Positions 26,562 through 35,364 of a stretch of 64,000 nt of DNA are shown piece by piece. The number at the start of each line of letters is the position of its first letter. Position 1 is the first letter of the stretch. This stretch comes from CAWELS01 sp964468205 (GTDB lineage Bacteria > Acidobacteriota > Terriglobia > Bryobacterales > Bryobacteraceae), in contig CAYXVG010000032.1 of NCBI GenBank assembly GCA_964468205.1, forward strand, positions 1 through 64,000, given 5' to 3'. The notes beneath the pieces were generated by a model, which saw only the letters and a program-made list of their open reading frames with translations, was not told the DNA's origin and did not search any database. The translations under genes and the position numbers were made by a program.

Positions 26562-28771
26562 TAATCTCCGGCGCCAACGGCCTCCGGAAGCTCCAGGTTC
26601 GTCATCTCGTCAGTCGCCGCAAACTCGAATTCCGGATAGTCGTAGATCGGCATCCGCGGTTCCGTGACACCGATCGAATAACCCCAGAGATCCGCGTACT
26701 CGGCCGGGGCGTCACCAATGGATTCGAGGTGCTCGAGGTATTCGGCGATCGATTTCGACTCCACCACGATCACTTTGCCCATTTTTTCAATTATGGGGCT
26801 GTGTGCGCGATTCGGATCGTGATCGAATTCGAGGATGCGGCGGCCGTAGCGCGTGATGCCGATTGTGCGGAAGGTCAGGCTCTTGCCCACGCCCGGCAGG
26901 TTAAGCACGTTGCGGTCGGTGGCGAGAAACGGCAGATCTTCGGTGGCACGCAGATCCGCGATCGCCTCGACCATTGATTCCGGCTGCTCGACGAACGAGA
27001 CGAGTTCCCCGATCCGCTCCTCGGGGACGCTGCCGAAACGCTTCTCTTCCATCTGCTCCTGCACCGCCCTGGCGTTGGTGGCGAAGTTGTGCCAGTTCTC
27101 CATGTAGCCCTTCACGGAGAACGTGTAGTAAGGCAGGACGCCGATCTCGCCCAGGATTTCCCGCAGGCGCGCCGCGTGGCCGCGCCGCGAGGAGGCGGTG
27201 GTGAGCACGTGCTGGTTCGTAACAACCCAGCCCGCGTCCAGCAGCCGCTGAATCGCTTCGCGGGCTTCCGGCGTCACCTCCAGCGGCGCCTCGAAGTGGG
27301 TCTGCACGACGAACTGGCGCACGCCGAGCTCCAGGGCCTCTTCGCGGAAGGTTGTGAGAACGGCCGTCAGTTCGGGCGTGATTCGCTGCGGTAGATAGAC
27401 GGGCAGACGCGTGCCCAAACGCACTCGCTGGAGTTCGGCGTACTTCCCGCCCGCGGGCCGGCGTTCGTTGGCGGTCCGCTTGCGCCGCACCATGGCGAGC
27501 AGAGCGCTGAATATCTGCTCGAGTTGACGGTCCGTACTCATCAGCGCGTCGCCTCCGGTGATCAGGATGTCCCGGAGCTGCGCGTCCTGCTCGAAGTAAT
27601 CCATCAGGCGCTCGAGCTTCTCCGGCCAGGTCTCCTTTGGAGCAAGCTTGTCGAGGTCAAAGTTGAGGTTGCCGCGCTGGAAGTCGTACATTCGCTGGCA
27701 CGAGGAGCAAAGGCCCCCGCAGGCCCGTCCCACGGTGTCCGGGATGAGAATGGCGACATCAGGGTAGCGCCGGTGAACGTTGTGCTGCGTCGGCAGCACC
27801 CACCCGGCTACGTTCGGCTTGCCCGGCTCCACCAGGTCCTCCTTCTCCCAGGCGACGATGTGGCCGAACTCGTCCACCAGTTGTGAACTGTAGACGACGT
27901 AGTGGCGGATGGCCAGGTCAGAGCCGATGGCGAAATACGGCACGCGCACATGGAGCAGGGAGAGGTAGTAGGGGTTCACAAAGAAAGGAATCCCCTTCTC
28001 GTGAGCGTGGTAGAGCAGCTTCATCGTATCCGGATCGAGCGAGAACCCCAGCATTTCGTTGAGCAGATCCGGATCGCGGACGGCGAAGGTGAGATGGAAG
28101 GCGCTCTCCTTCCACCAGTCGAGCGCACGGAGGTACTTCTGCTCCTCCGACATGCCCGGATCGAACTTGTACTTTGCGCTGCGAATCTCGCCGGAGTCGA
28201 TGCGGCGGACGATTACGCGCAGAATCCGGTCGCGGTTCTCCTCGCGCAGCCGCACGATGCGCGGATCGAGCCCGCCGGGGAAGCGCCGCATCCAAGCTTC
28301 CACTTCAGCGCGGGAAGGGAAGCGGCGTTCGGAGGCGCCTGTGAATTGGCGGAACAGGTGAAGCATGTCCTCGAAAAATGCCGGCTTCGCGCCGCCGGTA
28401 CCGTAAGTGACCGCCAGCCAGATCAGCCGGACCGGATCCGATACGGCGATTTCGCCGCGCAGGTTGAGGTCAGGAAAGGTGCGGCCGGCGTTGTCGATGT
28501 AGTCGAGCAGCCTGATGGCGGCGAAATCACTCCAGCCGAGGGCCTCGAACTGATCCCTCGATGGGTGTTCGGCCTGGTAGAACGCCATGGCGGCCGGACG
28601 TTTCTCGATGACGCCCATAACCCAGTTCCGCACGCCGACCAGCGCCTCGATTTCGTTACGCGACTGCCGCATGATCTCCTCGAGCTTCGGATTCTCGTCG
28701 AGCAGTTGCTTCAGGAGCCGGTGGCTGCGAACGGTAATGGCGATTCGGTCGAGAACTTCCAAGGATTTCAT
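26561..28771 (-). CDS. KamA-family radical SAM aminomutase-like protein
   Basis: 736 residues, much longer than the ~420-residue lysine 2,3-aminomutases. The [4Fe-4S]/SAM motif CxxxCxxC is Cys351/355/358 (ACGGLCSSC). The motif ILITGGDALMS follows, and PGVGKS with Lys630 corresponds to the PLP-binding Lys region (PGGGGK) of LAM. Radical SAM, SAM and PLP would therefore all be used to migrate an alpha-amino group. The ~300-residue N-terminal extension is of unknown function. No beta-lysine acetyltransferase (ablB) neighbour is present, so the substrate need not be lysine. The minus-strand gene upstream is an orphan Mur-ligase domain. Confidence 0.85.
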   Translation of the reverse strand: MKSLEVLDRIAITVRSHRLLKQLLDENPKLEEIMRQSRNEIEALVGVRNWVMGVIEKRPAAMAFYQAEHPSRDQFEALGWSDFAAIRLLDYIDNAGRTFPDLNLRGEIAVSDPVRLIWLAVTYGTGGAKPAFFEDMLHLFRQFTGASERRFPSRAEVEAWMRRFPGGLDPRIVRLREENRDRILRVIVRRIDSGEIRSAKYKFDPGMSEEQKYLRALDWWKESAFHLTFAVRDPDLLNEMLGFSLDPDTMKLLYHAHEKGIPFFVNPYYLSLLHVRVPYFAIGSDLAIRHYVVYSSQLVDEFGHIVAWEKEDLVEPGKPNVAGWVLPTQHNVHRRYPDVAILIPDTVGRACGGLCSSCQRMYDFQRGNLNFDLDKLAPKETWPEKLERLMDYFEQDAQLRDILITGGDALMSTDRQLEQIFSALLAMVRRKRTANERRPAGGKYAELQRVRLGTRLPVYLPQRITPELTAVLTTFREEALELGVRQFVVQTHFEAPLEVTPEAREAIQRLLDAGWVVTNQHVLTTASSRRGHAARLREILGEIGVLPYYTFSVKGYMENWHNFATNARAVQEQMEEKRFGSVPEERIGELVSFVEQPESMVEAIADLRATEDLPFLATDRNVLNLPGVGKSLTFRTIGITRYGRRILEFDHDPNRAHSPIIEKMGKVIVVESKSIAEYLEHLESIGDAPAEYADLWGYSIGVTEPRMPIYDYPEFEFAATDEMTNLELPEAVGAGD

Positions 28772-28829
28772 CGAGGGCCTCTGACCCGGATTGTACAGCG
28801 GGAGGGAGCAGATGGGAACCCCCTCGCCT

Positions 28830-29390
28830 TCACGAGTCTTGCGCTGGGAGTGGCGGAACTCGCTGTGCGGCGGCCGCCGGCAGCCCCTGCCCCGCGGGCA
28901 CGGGCACGGCTCTCCGCTCCTGCTCCGCCGTTATGCCGAGTTCCCAGCAGATATCGCACAGCATACGTTTCGGGCAGTATTCCTTCCAACAAGCGACCTC
29001 ACCCACTTGCGCGAAGAACATCCGCGCGGCATGGTCTGTCGTGCGTCCTTTGAGGAAGACTAGATCGCCGTCCCGGAGTTCCCGCCGAAGAAAGGCGGCG
29101 GCTTCCCGCTGTGTCTTGAAGCCATGGACGCATTCCGGCTTCATCCCGGCATCCGTCAGCCGCCTGAGCCCGTACTCGAACGACCCGCCAATCACGACGG
29201 CGGCTTCCGCGGCGCCCGCCCCGCGCTCGGCCAGGAAACGTAATCGTTTCTTCCGGTTCCCGCCGAAATCTGAGAAATCGGTGATCACCAGCAACCGCCG
29301 GCGGGCGGTGGCGCTCTCCATGACAGCGAATGTTGCCTCCCGTCCCGTTCGGGATGCATTGTAGTCATCGCGGATGACAATTCCGTCTAT
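28830..29390 (-). pseudogene. Orphan MurF C-terminal (glutamate ligase) domain
   Basis: The open frame on the minus strand runs from just after a TGA near 29391 to 28830. It begins IVIRDDYNASRTG, which matches the DDSYNANP motif that opens the C-terminal domain of MurF-type Mur ligases. It continues LLVITDFSDFGGN (like AVLGDMLELG) and LVFLKGRTTDHAARM (like VKGSRGM). The N-terminal and ATP-binding central domains are absent: a sugar isomerase gene ends only ~73 bases upstream. The first ATG is at 29321, inside the domain. The tail carries a Cys cluster (ACWKEYCPKRMLCDICW). It is either a deletion remnant or a stand-alone domain with a non-standard start. Confidence 0.65.
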
Positions 29391-29463
29391 TCAACTGCGG
29401 CCGTGCCGCCGGATGCCGCGCTCCTTATCTGCGCTCGCAGACCCCGAGAGGCACTACGCGGAG

Positions 29464-30351
29464 CTAGCGGTACGGAGCGATAAACTCCAGGAACTTCCGG
29501 GCCGCGCGGTCGAGGTTTTCGATCGAGCCGCCGCCCAGCAGTGGCGCGCACATCTCGTAACCAACGGCGCCGTCGTAGCCGCCGTCTTTCATCTCCTGCA
29601 AGAAGCTCGCGTAGTCGATGAATCCCTGGCCCATCGGAACGGCCTGCACCCAGGGCGTCTCCGGAGTGTAGTTGATCAGCTCGGGATGATACTTGTAGCG
29701 CGGCCGGAGTTGGTAGTCGGCGGCGGTTGTATGGCAGGCGAGCGGCGCCATCTCCCGCGCCGCGGCCACGATGTCGGTTCCGTGCAAAGCGGGCGACCAG
29801 GCATCGAAGACGGGCCGGCAGTTCGGTTCGGCCACCGCCTCCACCAGGTCGCGCTGGGAACGGTGGTCCGCCGCAAGATCGTGGTGATTCTGAACCCCAA
29901 TGGTCACGCCATAATCCGCCGCCCGGCGCGCGCATTCCCCCAGCGCCTCGACGTTCCGCTCAAACAGCATCGCATAGGGGATGCCAGGATGTTCGTAGCT
30001 CGTGAATACGCGCACGATACCGGCGCCGAGATCGCGCGCGATGCGAGCCAGTTCGGTGATGTGCTGGATCTGGATTTCGCGCTGCGGGATGTCGCTGTGC
30101 TCGGCGTCGGCGCTGAAATTGTTATAACCCGCGATCACCGGGCAGGCGAGGTTCCGGCGCTCGAGCGCCTCCCGCAGCGCGGCGCACTCTGCGGGTCCGT
30201 AATCGAGAACAGAGAGGTGCGGGCGCTTGGCCATCAGCATCACGCCGGCAAAGCCGAGCTCAATGGCCTTGTCGAGAAATGCGTCGAGCGTCAGCCGCGC
30301 CTGTCTCGGCCAGACGCCGGCATAGCTGACGGAGTGAAGCACGGGTACCAT
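29464..30351 (-). CDS. Sugar phosphate isomerase/epimerase (xylose isomerase-like TIM barrel)
   Basis: 295-residue AP-endonuclease-2/xylose-isomerase-like barrel. Visible features are FLDKAIELGFAGVMLM, the metal-site region VTIGVQNHHDLAAD, PVFDAWSPALHGTD, a His/Asp site in CHTTAADYQL, and VGYEMCAPLLGGGS with the C-terminal metal-binding Glu. No signal peptide is evident. Enzymes of this family isomerise or epimerise free or phosphorylated sugars; the substrate is unknown. It lies 9 bases downstream of the LolA-like gene and could be read from the sigma-factor operon. Confidence 0.88.
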   Translation of the reverse strand: MVPVLHSVSYAGVWPRQARLTLDAFLDKAIELGFAGVMLMAKRPHLSVLDYGPAECAALREALERRNLACPVIAGYNNFSADAEHSDIPQREIQIQHITELARIARDLGAGIVRVFTSYEHPGIPYAMLFERNVEALGECARRAADYGVTIGVQNHHDLAADHRSQRDLVEAVAEPNCRPVFDAWSPALHGTDIVAAAREMAPLACHTTAADYQLRPRYKYHPELINYTPETPWVQAVPMGQGFIDYASFLQEMKDGGYDGAVGYEMCAPLLGGGSIENLDRAARKFLEFIAPYR

Positions 30352-30360
30352 GCGCTCATG

Positions 30361-31215
30361 TTACTGCATTGCCTCGTACGCAATGCGGCTGGTAACTTTG
30401 GCGCGCTCGAAGCCGTAGTTGCGGAGCGAGATCGAGATGTTTCGCTTATAGACAAAGACCCCGCGGACCTTGAACTCTCCGCCGTAGGCCACCGGGAACC
30501 AGAGATCGTCCTCAAACTCCTCGTAGGTCACCTTGAATCCGAGCTGCGAGATATTGGTTCCGAGGATCACCCTTACCGCGGCTGGCAGCCCCTTGGCCAT
30601 GTGCGTGGTCACCAGCACCGGCTGCAGCTTCTCGACGTCGATCAACGCCTCGCCCGCCCAGGGTACCCCCCTGTTCCACTTCTTTTCGGCGGGCTCAAAC
30701 TCGATTTCATAGACGTCGCGGCCTTTGTACCGCTGCCTTCCCTTCAATCGGAAGATCTTGTCCTTCTGCTGCTGCATTGTTAGCGGGAAAAGGTCCTTCT
30801 CGATGCCGTCCTTGGAGTCTTTGTCGGTGGTCAGGTCCTTGGCGATGCTGGTGATCAGGCCGCCGTCGATGTCGATGTCGCTCGCCTCCCAATCCGGGTC
30901 ATAGTAGTTCGCGAGTTCGCCCTGATAGAGGTACTTGCCGAGGAAGTGGGTCTGCTCCTTTTCCGTGCCCCGGGCCGTGGGCCGCACCTGATAGCGGAAC
31001 TCTTCCTCGCGCACCAGCTTCTTCCCCTTGTGGAAGCGGACCAGGACCGACTGGTCATAGCGGAAAGCCTCGCGCAGCATTTGGGCGCGGTTCTGGTGCC
31101 AGGCGACCTTGCGCATGACTTCGTCCGCGGTGAGATCCGCGGCGGGTTGCCCGGCGCAGGCGGCCGCTGCGGTGGTCAATAGTATGGCGGCTATGCGCAT
31201 GGTCTCTGACAGCAT
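30361..31215 (-). CDS. Exported LolA-like outer-membrane lipoprotein-sorting family protein
   Basis: 284 residues with a signal peptide (MRIAAILLTTAAAACAGQP); the true start may be the ATG at 31200 rather than 31215. If Cys is lipidated it would be a lipoprotein. The body, with ADEVMRKVAWHQNRAQ followed by extended strands ending EVEFEP-like and KVTYEEFEDDLWFPVAYGGEF, resembles the concave beta-fold of LolA/LolB-type proteins. That is a fold-level impression, not a firm family call. It lies directly downstream of the DUF4252 gene in a sigma/anti-sigma operon. Confidence 0.68.
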   Translation of the reverse strand: MLSETMRIAAILLTTAAAACAGQPAADLTADEVMRKVAWHQNRAQMLREAFRYDQSVLVRFHKGKKLVREEEFRYQVRPTARGTEKEQTHFLGKYLYQGELANYYDPDWEASDIDIDGGLITSIAKDLTTDKDSKDGIEKDLFPLTMQQQKDKIFRLKGRQRYKGRDVYEIEFEPAEKKWNRGVPWAGEALIDVEKLQPVLVTTHMAKGLPAAVRVILGTNISQLGFKVTYEEFEDDLWFPVAYGGEFKVRGVFVYKRNISISLRNYGFERAKVTSRIAYEAMQ

Positions 31216-31238
31216 TCGGCGGAGCGCGGCCGGGCCCT

Positions 31239-31790
31239 TTAGTTTTCGTCTTCCGGTCTGTCTTCGGCGGGTCCGAAGTTGACGTTCGGAATGCCGAATT
31301 GTCCGCTCAGCTTCGCGACATCTTTCGGGTCGATCGATCCCACGATATGCACAATTGCCAGTTCCCTGGGTTCGGCGGCGAGTATGGTGATACCGCTAAT
31401 CTTGTCTCCGTCCTTTTTGAAGTAGATCTGCGCGTTTTCCTTGTTCTTCTTGCTGCGAACGTTGATAACCGGCACCCACTCCGGAGCCGTGAGCTGCGAC
31501 TTGATCTCTTCCAGGTCTTCTATCGAATATTGGCCGTCTTCCGCGAAGGTGAAGGCGCGGATATAGATGCCGCCGAGACCTTTGACAAGCTCTTTGGCCG
31601 CTTTCTCTTCCGGGTCGTTGTCGGACATGAAAGTACTGGCGAAGCCGAGCATCGATGCATCAAGAGTGACGTTCACGACTTCCTCGGCTTTGTCGGCGAG
31701 CTTCTCCAGGCTAGCCGGGAAGGCGATCTCCTGAGGCTCCGCCCAAACCGCTGCCGCCATCAACGCGGCGATGCTAATCAACTTCTTCAT
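31239..31790 (-). CDS. DUF4252 domain protein, exported
   Basis: 183 residues with an N-terminal signal (MKKLISIAALMAAAVWA) and GGAGA ribosome-binding site. The mature part matches DUF4252: LDASMLGFASTFM, KGLGGIYIRAFTFAEDG, WVPVINVRSKKNKENAQIY and GITILAAEPRELAIVHIVG. The family is small periplasmic proteins of unknown role, usually encoded with an ECF sigma/anti-sigma pair in Acidobacteria and Bacteroidetes. It lies 15 bases downstream of the anti-sigma gene, consistent with that association. Confidence 0.9.
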   Translation of the reverse strand: MKKLISIAALMAAAVWAEPQEIAFPASLEKLADKAEEVVNVTLDASMLGFASTFMSDNDPEEKAAKELVKGLGGIYIRAFTFAEDGQYSIEDLEEIKSQLTAPEWVPVINVRSKKNKENAQIYFKKDGDKISGITILAAEPRELAIVHIVGSIDPKDVAKLSGQFGIPNVNFGPAEDRPEDEN

Positions 31791-31805
31791 AATTAGTTCT
31801 CCAAC

Positions 31806-32147
31806 TTACTGATTCTGGAATGCTTCCCAGCGCTCGACGCCGCGTTGGGCCACCTGAATCTTGTCGGCGGTAATTCTCAACGCCAGCATCACCTGCTCCT
31901 TGGCCCGCTCGCCTTCCGCCCGCCTGCGCACCTCGCGTTCATAGCCAACGCCCGCAACGATAACGGCGATCATGGCCACTGCGGCGGCCAGACGAAGCCC
32001 GGGCATGCCGAACCATGAGCGGAGACGGTCCACCAGCCGCGGCTTGGCCCGCTCCTCGGCCACCCGGGCGAGGACGCGTTCGGCGAATCCTTCGGGCGGA
32101 TCCACCCGCCCCATCGCTTTCCGCAATTCGTCATCGAAGTGATTCAT
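31806..32147 (-). CDS. Putative membrane-bound anti-sigma factor
   Basis: 113 residues from the ATG at 32147 (AAGGAG 9 bases upstream); an ATG at 32156 is the alternative. A cytoplasmic N-terminal helix region (DDELRKAMGRVDPPEGFAERV) is followed by one transmembrane helix (LRLAAAVAMIAVIVAGVGY) and a charged helical periplasmic tail. It overlaps the sigma-factor gene by 17 bases, the classical arrangement for coupled synthesis of a sigma and its membrane-bound inhibitor. The role is inferred from topology and position, as the N-terminal motif is not diagnostic. Confidence 0.78.
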   Translation of the reverse strand: MNHFDDELRKAMGRVDPPEGFAERVLARVAEERAKPRLVDRLRSWFGMPGLRLAAAVAMIAVIVAGVGYEREVRRRAEGERAKEQVMLALRITADKIQVAQRGVERWEAFQNQ

Positions 32148-32712
32148 CACGAGCATCTCCTTCCGTCTTTACCGGATGGCCAATCAGGTGCTCTGCCTTC
32201 TCCCGCAAATGCGCCATTGTCCGCCATAACTGCGTCCGCACCGTCCGCGCCGGCATGTCGAGAACACGTCCGATTTCCTCCATCTCCATCTCTTCCTGAT
32301 AGCGCAGAATAACTAGCATCCGTTTCTTCTCGGGAAGCGACGCAACCAGCTTCCGCAGGTGATCGCGCAGTAGCGGGTCGGGCGCCTCGGGTTCCGACGA
32401 AGGCTCCGGGATGTTTTCGAAGCCGACCTCCGCGGCTTTGCCTTTCTTCCTGCCGTAGTCGATGCAACGATGACTGGCAACGCGCCGCAGCCAGTTCGAG
32501 GCGTGATGGCGCGACTCCAGCTTGTCCAGGTTCTTGTAGAGCTGGAGGAACACGTCCTGCGCCAGCTCCTCGGCCAGCGACGTGTCGTGCAGGAAATGGT
32601 AGGCAATGGAGAAGACCATCGACTGGTTCTCACGAACGAGGTCCGCGAATTCCGCTTCCGTTACCGCCGCATCCACCAATGGAGCCCTTCCGGCCAGGGC
32701 GATCTGACTCAT
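32131..32712 (-). CDS. ECF sigma factor
   Basis: 193 residues. Region 2 is visible at ~30-95 (NQSMVFSIAYHFLHDTSLAE, then ELAQDVFLQLYKNLDKLE), and region 4 at ~135-185 with the helix-turn-helix EEIGRVLDMPARTVRTQL. There is no extra domain. The ATG at 32712 has AAGGCGGA upstream; a TTG at 32727 is less likely. A TATTAC at 32737-32732 may be the -10 element. It heads an operon with the anti-sigma factor, DUF4252 and LolA-like genes, and probably drives its own transcription in response to an envelope signal. Confidence 0.92.
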   Translation of the reverse strand: MSQIALAGRAPLVDAAVTEAEFADLVRENQSMVFSIAYHFLHDTSLAEELAQDVFLQLYKNLDKLESRHHASNWLRRVASHRCIDYGRKKGKAAEVGFENIPEPSSEPEAPDPLLRDHLRKLVASLPEKKRMLVILRYQEEMEMEEIGRVLDMPARTVRTQLWRTMAHLREKAEHLIGHPVKTEGDARDESLR

Positions 32713-32831
32713 TCGTTCCGCCTTCAATCAAGTAATACGGAAATAGCTCCCGGCCTGACTCACTTTTTTCATTGGAACACGGGTCCGTGGGTTCGGGTCC
32801 GCCGATCTCGGCTATCTTGGAAGTGGACCTC

Positions 32832-34022
32832 ATGTGGAATCACTGGCGCTTCATCTCGCTGGCCCTGCTTCTCGGCGTCTGCGCAATCGGGCTCGCGAAA
32901 GTCGACATCCTGGGGTTCTGGTGGGAGAACCCGATCGAGTATCAGGAGACCCCAGCCGGCCTCGCCTCGCTACGGGCCAAGGACTGCGGGGTATGTCATC
33001 AGGCGATCTACCGGGAATGGCAGCTCTCCACCCACGCTCACGCCCTGAGCGACATGCAGTTTCAGGCCGAAATGCACAAATCGCCGGAGACGAACTGGCT
33101 CTGCCTGAACTGCCACACTCCCCTGCTTAACCAGCGCTCGGAATACGCCGCCGCCGTGAACAACAACTCGACCGGCGACCCGGTGATGGAGCGCAATCCC
33201 CGCCACGATCCCGAACTCGAGGAGGAGGCCGTCACCTGCGCCGTCTGCCATGTGCGCGACGGCTTTGTGCTCGGCCCCTACGGGGACACAAGCGCGCCGC
33301 ACCCCGTGCGGAAAGAGCCGAAGCTGCTCACCGGGGAGTCTTGCACCCAGTGCCATCAAGCCACTGCGGCCTACACCGACATCCTGATCTGCACCTTCGA
33401 CACTGGCGAGGAATGGCGGGCCAGCCCCTACGCCGAAGCTGGGCAGACTTGCAACCATTGCCACATGCCGGCCGTCGAGCGGCCACTTACGCCGGGCGGC
33501 CCGGTGCGGCAGGCCCGCTATCACTATTTCATGGGCAGCATGATTCCCAAGGTGGTGCTCGGCTCGCTCAATGGATTCCCGCTCAACCCGCGGTATCTTT
33601 TCCGCTCCGGATTGGAGGCGGATGCCGTAGCCGTGAAACCCTTCGAGGGAGGGGTTGAAGTTGTGCTGTCGCTGCGGAACGCCTACGCCGGCCACATGCT
33701 GCCGACGGGAGACCCGGAGCGGTACATCAACGTGGAGGTGCGGCTGGCCACGGCCGGCGAAGAGCATGGGCCGGAGACTCTGCGCATCGGCCAGGAATGG
33801 GAGTGGCACCCGGTGGCGAGGAAGCTTGGCGACAACCGGCTGAAGCCGCTCGAAGAGCGCCGGGAGACCGTCCGGTTCGCCGGCGTGGCGGGCGGGCCTT
33901 ACAATGTCGAAGTCCGGGTCATCAACATCCGCATCAACCGCGAAGCCGCGGAATACCACGATCTGCTGGGGCGTTACCCCACCGGAGTGGAGGTCCAGCG
34001 GTTTCGGAAGGAGTTCGAGTAG
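32832..34022 (+). CDS. Five-heme c-type cytochrome (cytochrome c554-like)
   Basis: 396 residues with one N-terminal membrane anchor or signal (WRFISLALLLGVCAIGLA) and five CxxCH heme sites at residues 52-56, 91-95, 136-140, 171-175 and 207-211. All lie in the first half; the C-terminal ~170 residues are a heme-free beta-domain (VEVVLSLRNAYAGHMLPTGD). The heme region resembles the cytochrome c554 type of multiheme proteins. It is likely an electron carrier facing the periplasm; partner and acceptor are unknown. The ATG at 32832 was preferred over 32772 because the signal begins there and GGAAG precedes it. Confidence 0.88.
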   Translation: MWNHWRFISLALLLGVCAIGLAKVDILGFWWENPIEYQETPAGLASLRAKDCGVCHQAIYREWQLSTHAHALSDMQFQAEMHKSPETNWLCLNCHTPLLNQRSEYAAAVNNNSTGDPVMERNPRHDPELEEEAVTCAVCHVRDGFVLGPYGDTSAPHPVRKEPKLLTGESCTQCHQATAAYTDILICTFDTGEEWRASPYAEAGQTCNHCHMPAVERPLTPGGPVRQARYHYFMGSMIPKVVLGSLNGFPLNPRYLFRSGLEADAVAVKPFEGGVEVVLSLRNAYAGHMLPTGDPERYINVEVRLATAGEEHGPETLRIGQEWEWHPVARKLGDNRLKPLEERRETVRFAGVAGGPYNVEVRVINIRINREAAEYHDLLGRYPTGVEVQRFRKEFE

Positions 34023-34070
34023 ACTGGTGGCCGCGATCTGTTCCCAGGAGTTGAACTGGAGATCTCGAAG

Positions 34071-35354
34071 ATGAAGCTCTCACGCCGTACGGTTTTGCGG
34101 GCGCCCCTCGGGGCCGTCGCGGTGTCGCCGGCCACCCGGGCGGCTCGCGCGGCCGCGCGGCCGTTCGAAATCCTGCTGATGTCCGGCTGGAACATTAAGA
34201 ACATCGGCGATGTGGCGCACACGCCGGGGTTCCTGCGCCTGGTGCAACGATACTGCCCCGAAGCCCGCTGCACTGTCGTGATCGGCAACATGGGCTATTA
34301 CCAGGAGACAGGCGATTACCTGCGGGAACGGTTTCCCGGCTATGACATCGCACCCCAACCGTACCAAGGCGGAAACCCGCTGAACCCAGAATTCGAGGTT
34401 GCGTTCGACCGCGCCGATGTCGTAGTGGTCGGCTCCGGCATGACCATGTCCTACGCCTACTACGGCCGCGAGTGGGAACGATATATGGGGCGAATTGTCT
34501 ACCTCTCGATGGCCCGCAACGCCGGCAAGCCGTATGGGGTGTACGGACACTCCTTCGACAAGATGGACCCGCCGGCCGAGGTGATCATTGGGGGTCTCCT
34601 GACGGCGGGAAATTTTGTATATACGCGAGACAGCGAGTCGCTGAAGCTGATCCGATCCAAGGGGGTTCGCTGCCCGGAGATGGCGTTCGGTCCGGACTCC
34701 GCGTTCGGCTTCGACCTCCGGGACCGCGAGCGAGCGGCGGCGCTGATGCGGCGCTACGGCCTGGAGCCCGGGAAGTTCCTCGTCTTCATCCCCCGCCTGG
34801 ATCTCAAGCGATTCGACCAGGGCGAGGCGCGCAGCGCGCGGCAGGCGGAAATACAGCGCGAGATGATCATCGAATGGGTTCGTTCGGCTGGGGAGCCGGT
34901 CATCATGGTCGCCGAGGTGGAGGGCCAGATCGAGCCGGCGCGCAAGGAAATATTCGACCGGCTGCCGGCGGACGTCAAGAAGTTCGTGCGCTTCAAGCCG
35001 GACTTCTGGTGGCCGGACGAAGCCGCGTCGCTCTATCTGGAGGCCCGCGCCCTTGTCAGCCTCGAGATGCACTCCGTGATCATGGCGCTGGTGGCCGGCA
35101 CGCCTTCGCTCCATCCCTACTTCACCGAGGCCGGGCTGAAGCAGTACATGATGCGGGACATCGGGCTCGAAGAGTGGATGAGCGACATCGACGATGATGG
35201 TTCGGCGAAAGTAAATGCGGTTCTCGCTGATGTGTTTCGGGACACTGAAAAAGCCCGCGCCAAGGTCCGCGAGGCGATGGCATTTGTGGAGAGGCGGCAA
35301 CGCGAGACAATGGAGGTGGTGCGGCAGTCCGCTTTGAGCGGGATGCGCGGATAG
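34071..35354 (+). CDS. Polysaccharide pyruvyl transferase family protein with apparent Tat signal
   Basis: 427 residues. The core matches the pyruvyl transferase family: GDVAHTPGFLRLVQR, VVVVGSGMTMSY, YTRDSESLKLI, GPDSAFGFDLRD, and LVSLEMHSVIMALVAGTPSL with the typical His near the C-terminus. These normally transfer pyruvate from PEP to exopolysaccharide sugars in the cytoplasm. Unusually, the protein begins LSRRTVLRAPLGAVAVSPAT, which looks like a twin-arginine signal. If it is exported, PEP is unlikely to be the donor and another function must apply. It sits 10 bases before the dynamin-like gene. Confidence 0.83.
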   Translation: MKLSRRTVLRAPLGAVAVSPATRAARAAARPFEILLMSGWNIKNIGDVAHTPGFLRLVQRYCPEARCTVVIGNMGYYQETGDYLRERFPGYDIAPQPYQGGNPLNPEFEVAFDRADVVVVGSGMTMSYAYYGREWERYMGRIVYLSMARNAGKPYGVYGHSFDKMDPPAEVIIGGLLTAGNFVYTRDSESLKLIRSKGVRCPEMAFGPDSAFGFDLRDRERAAALMRRYGLEPGKFLVFIPRLDLKRFDQGEARSARQAEIQREMIIEWVRSAGEPVIMVAEVEGQIEPARKEIFDRLPADVKKFVRFKPDFWWPDEAASLYLEARALVSLEMHSVIMALVAGTPSLHPYFTEAGLKQYMMRDIGLEEWMSDIDDDGSAKVNAVLADVFRDTEKARAKVREAMAFVERRQRETMEVVRQSALSGMRG

Positions 35355-35364
35355 AGTCACCCTG

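Noticed and set aside
27902..29053. 383-codon plus-strand frame opposite the KamA-like gene
   Set aside because: Shadow of a gene with intact radical SAM and PLP motifs.
29374..30783. 469-codon plus-strand frame opposite the isomerase and LolA-like genes
   Set aside because: It crosses two well-supported minus-strand genes and has no recognisable motif.
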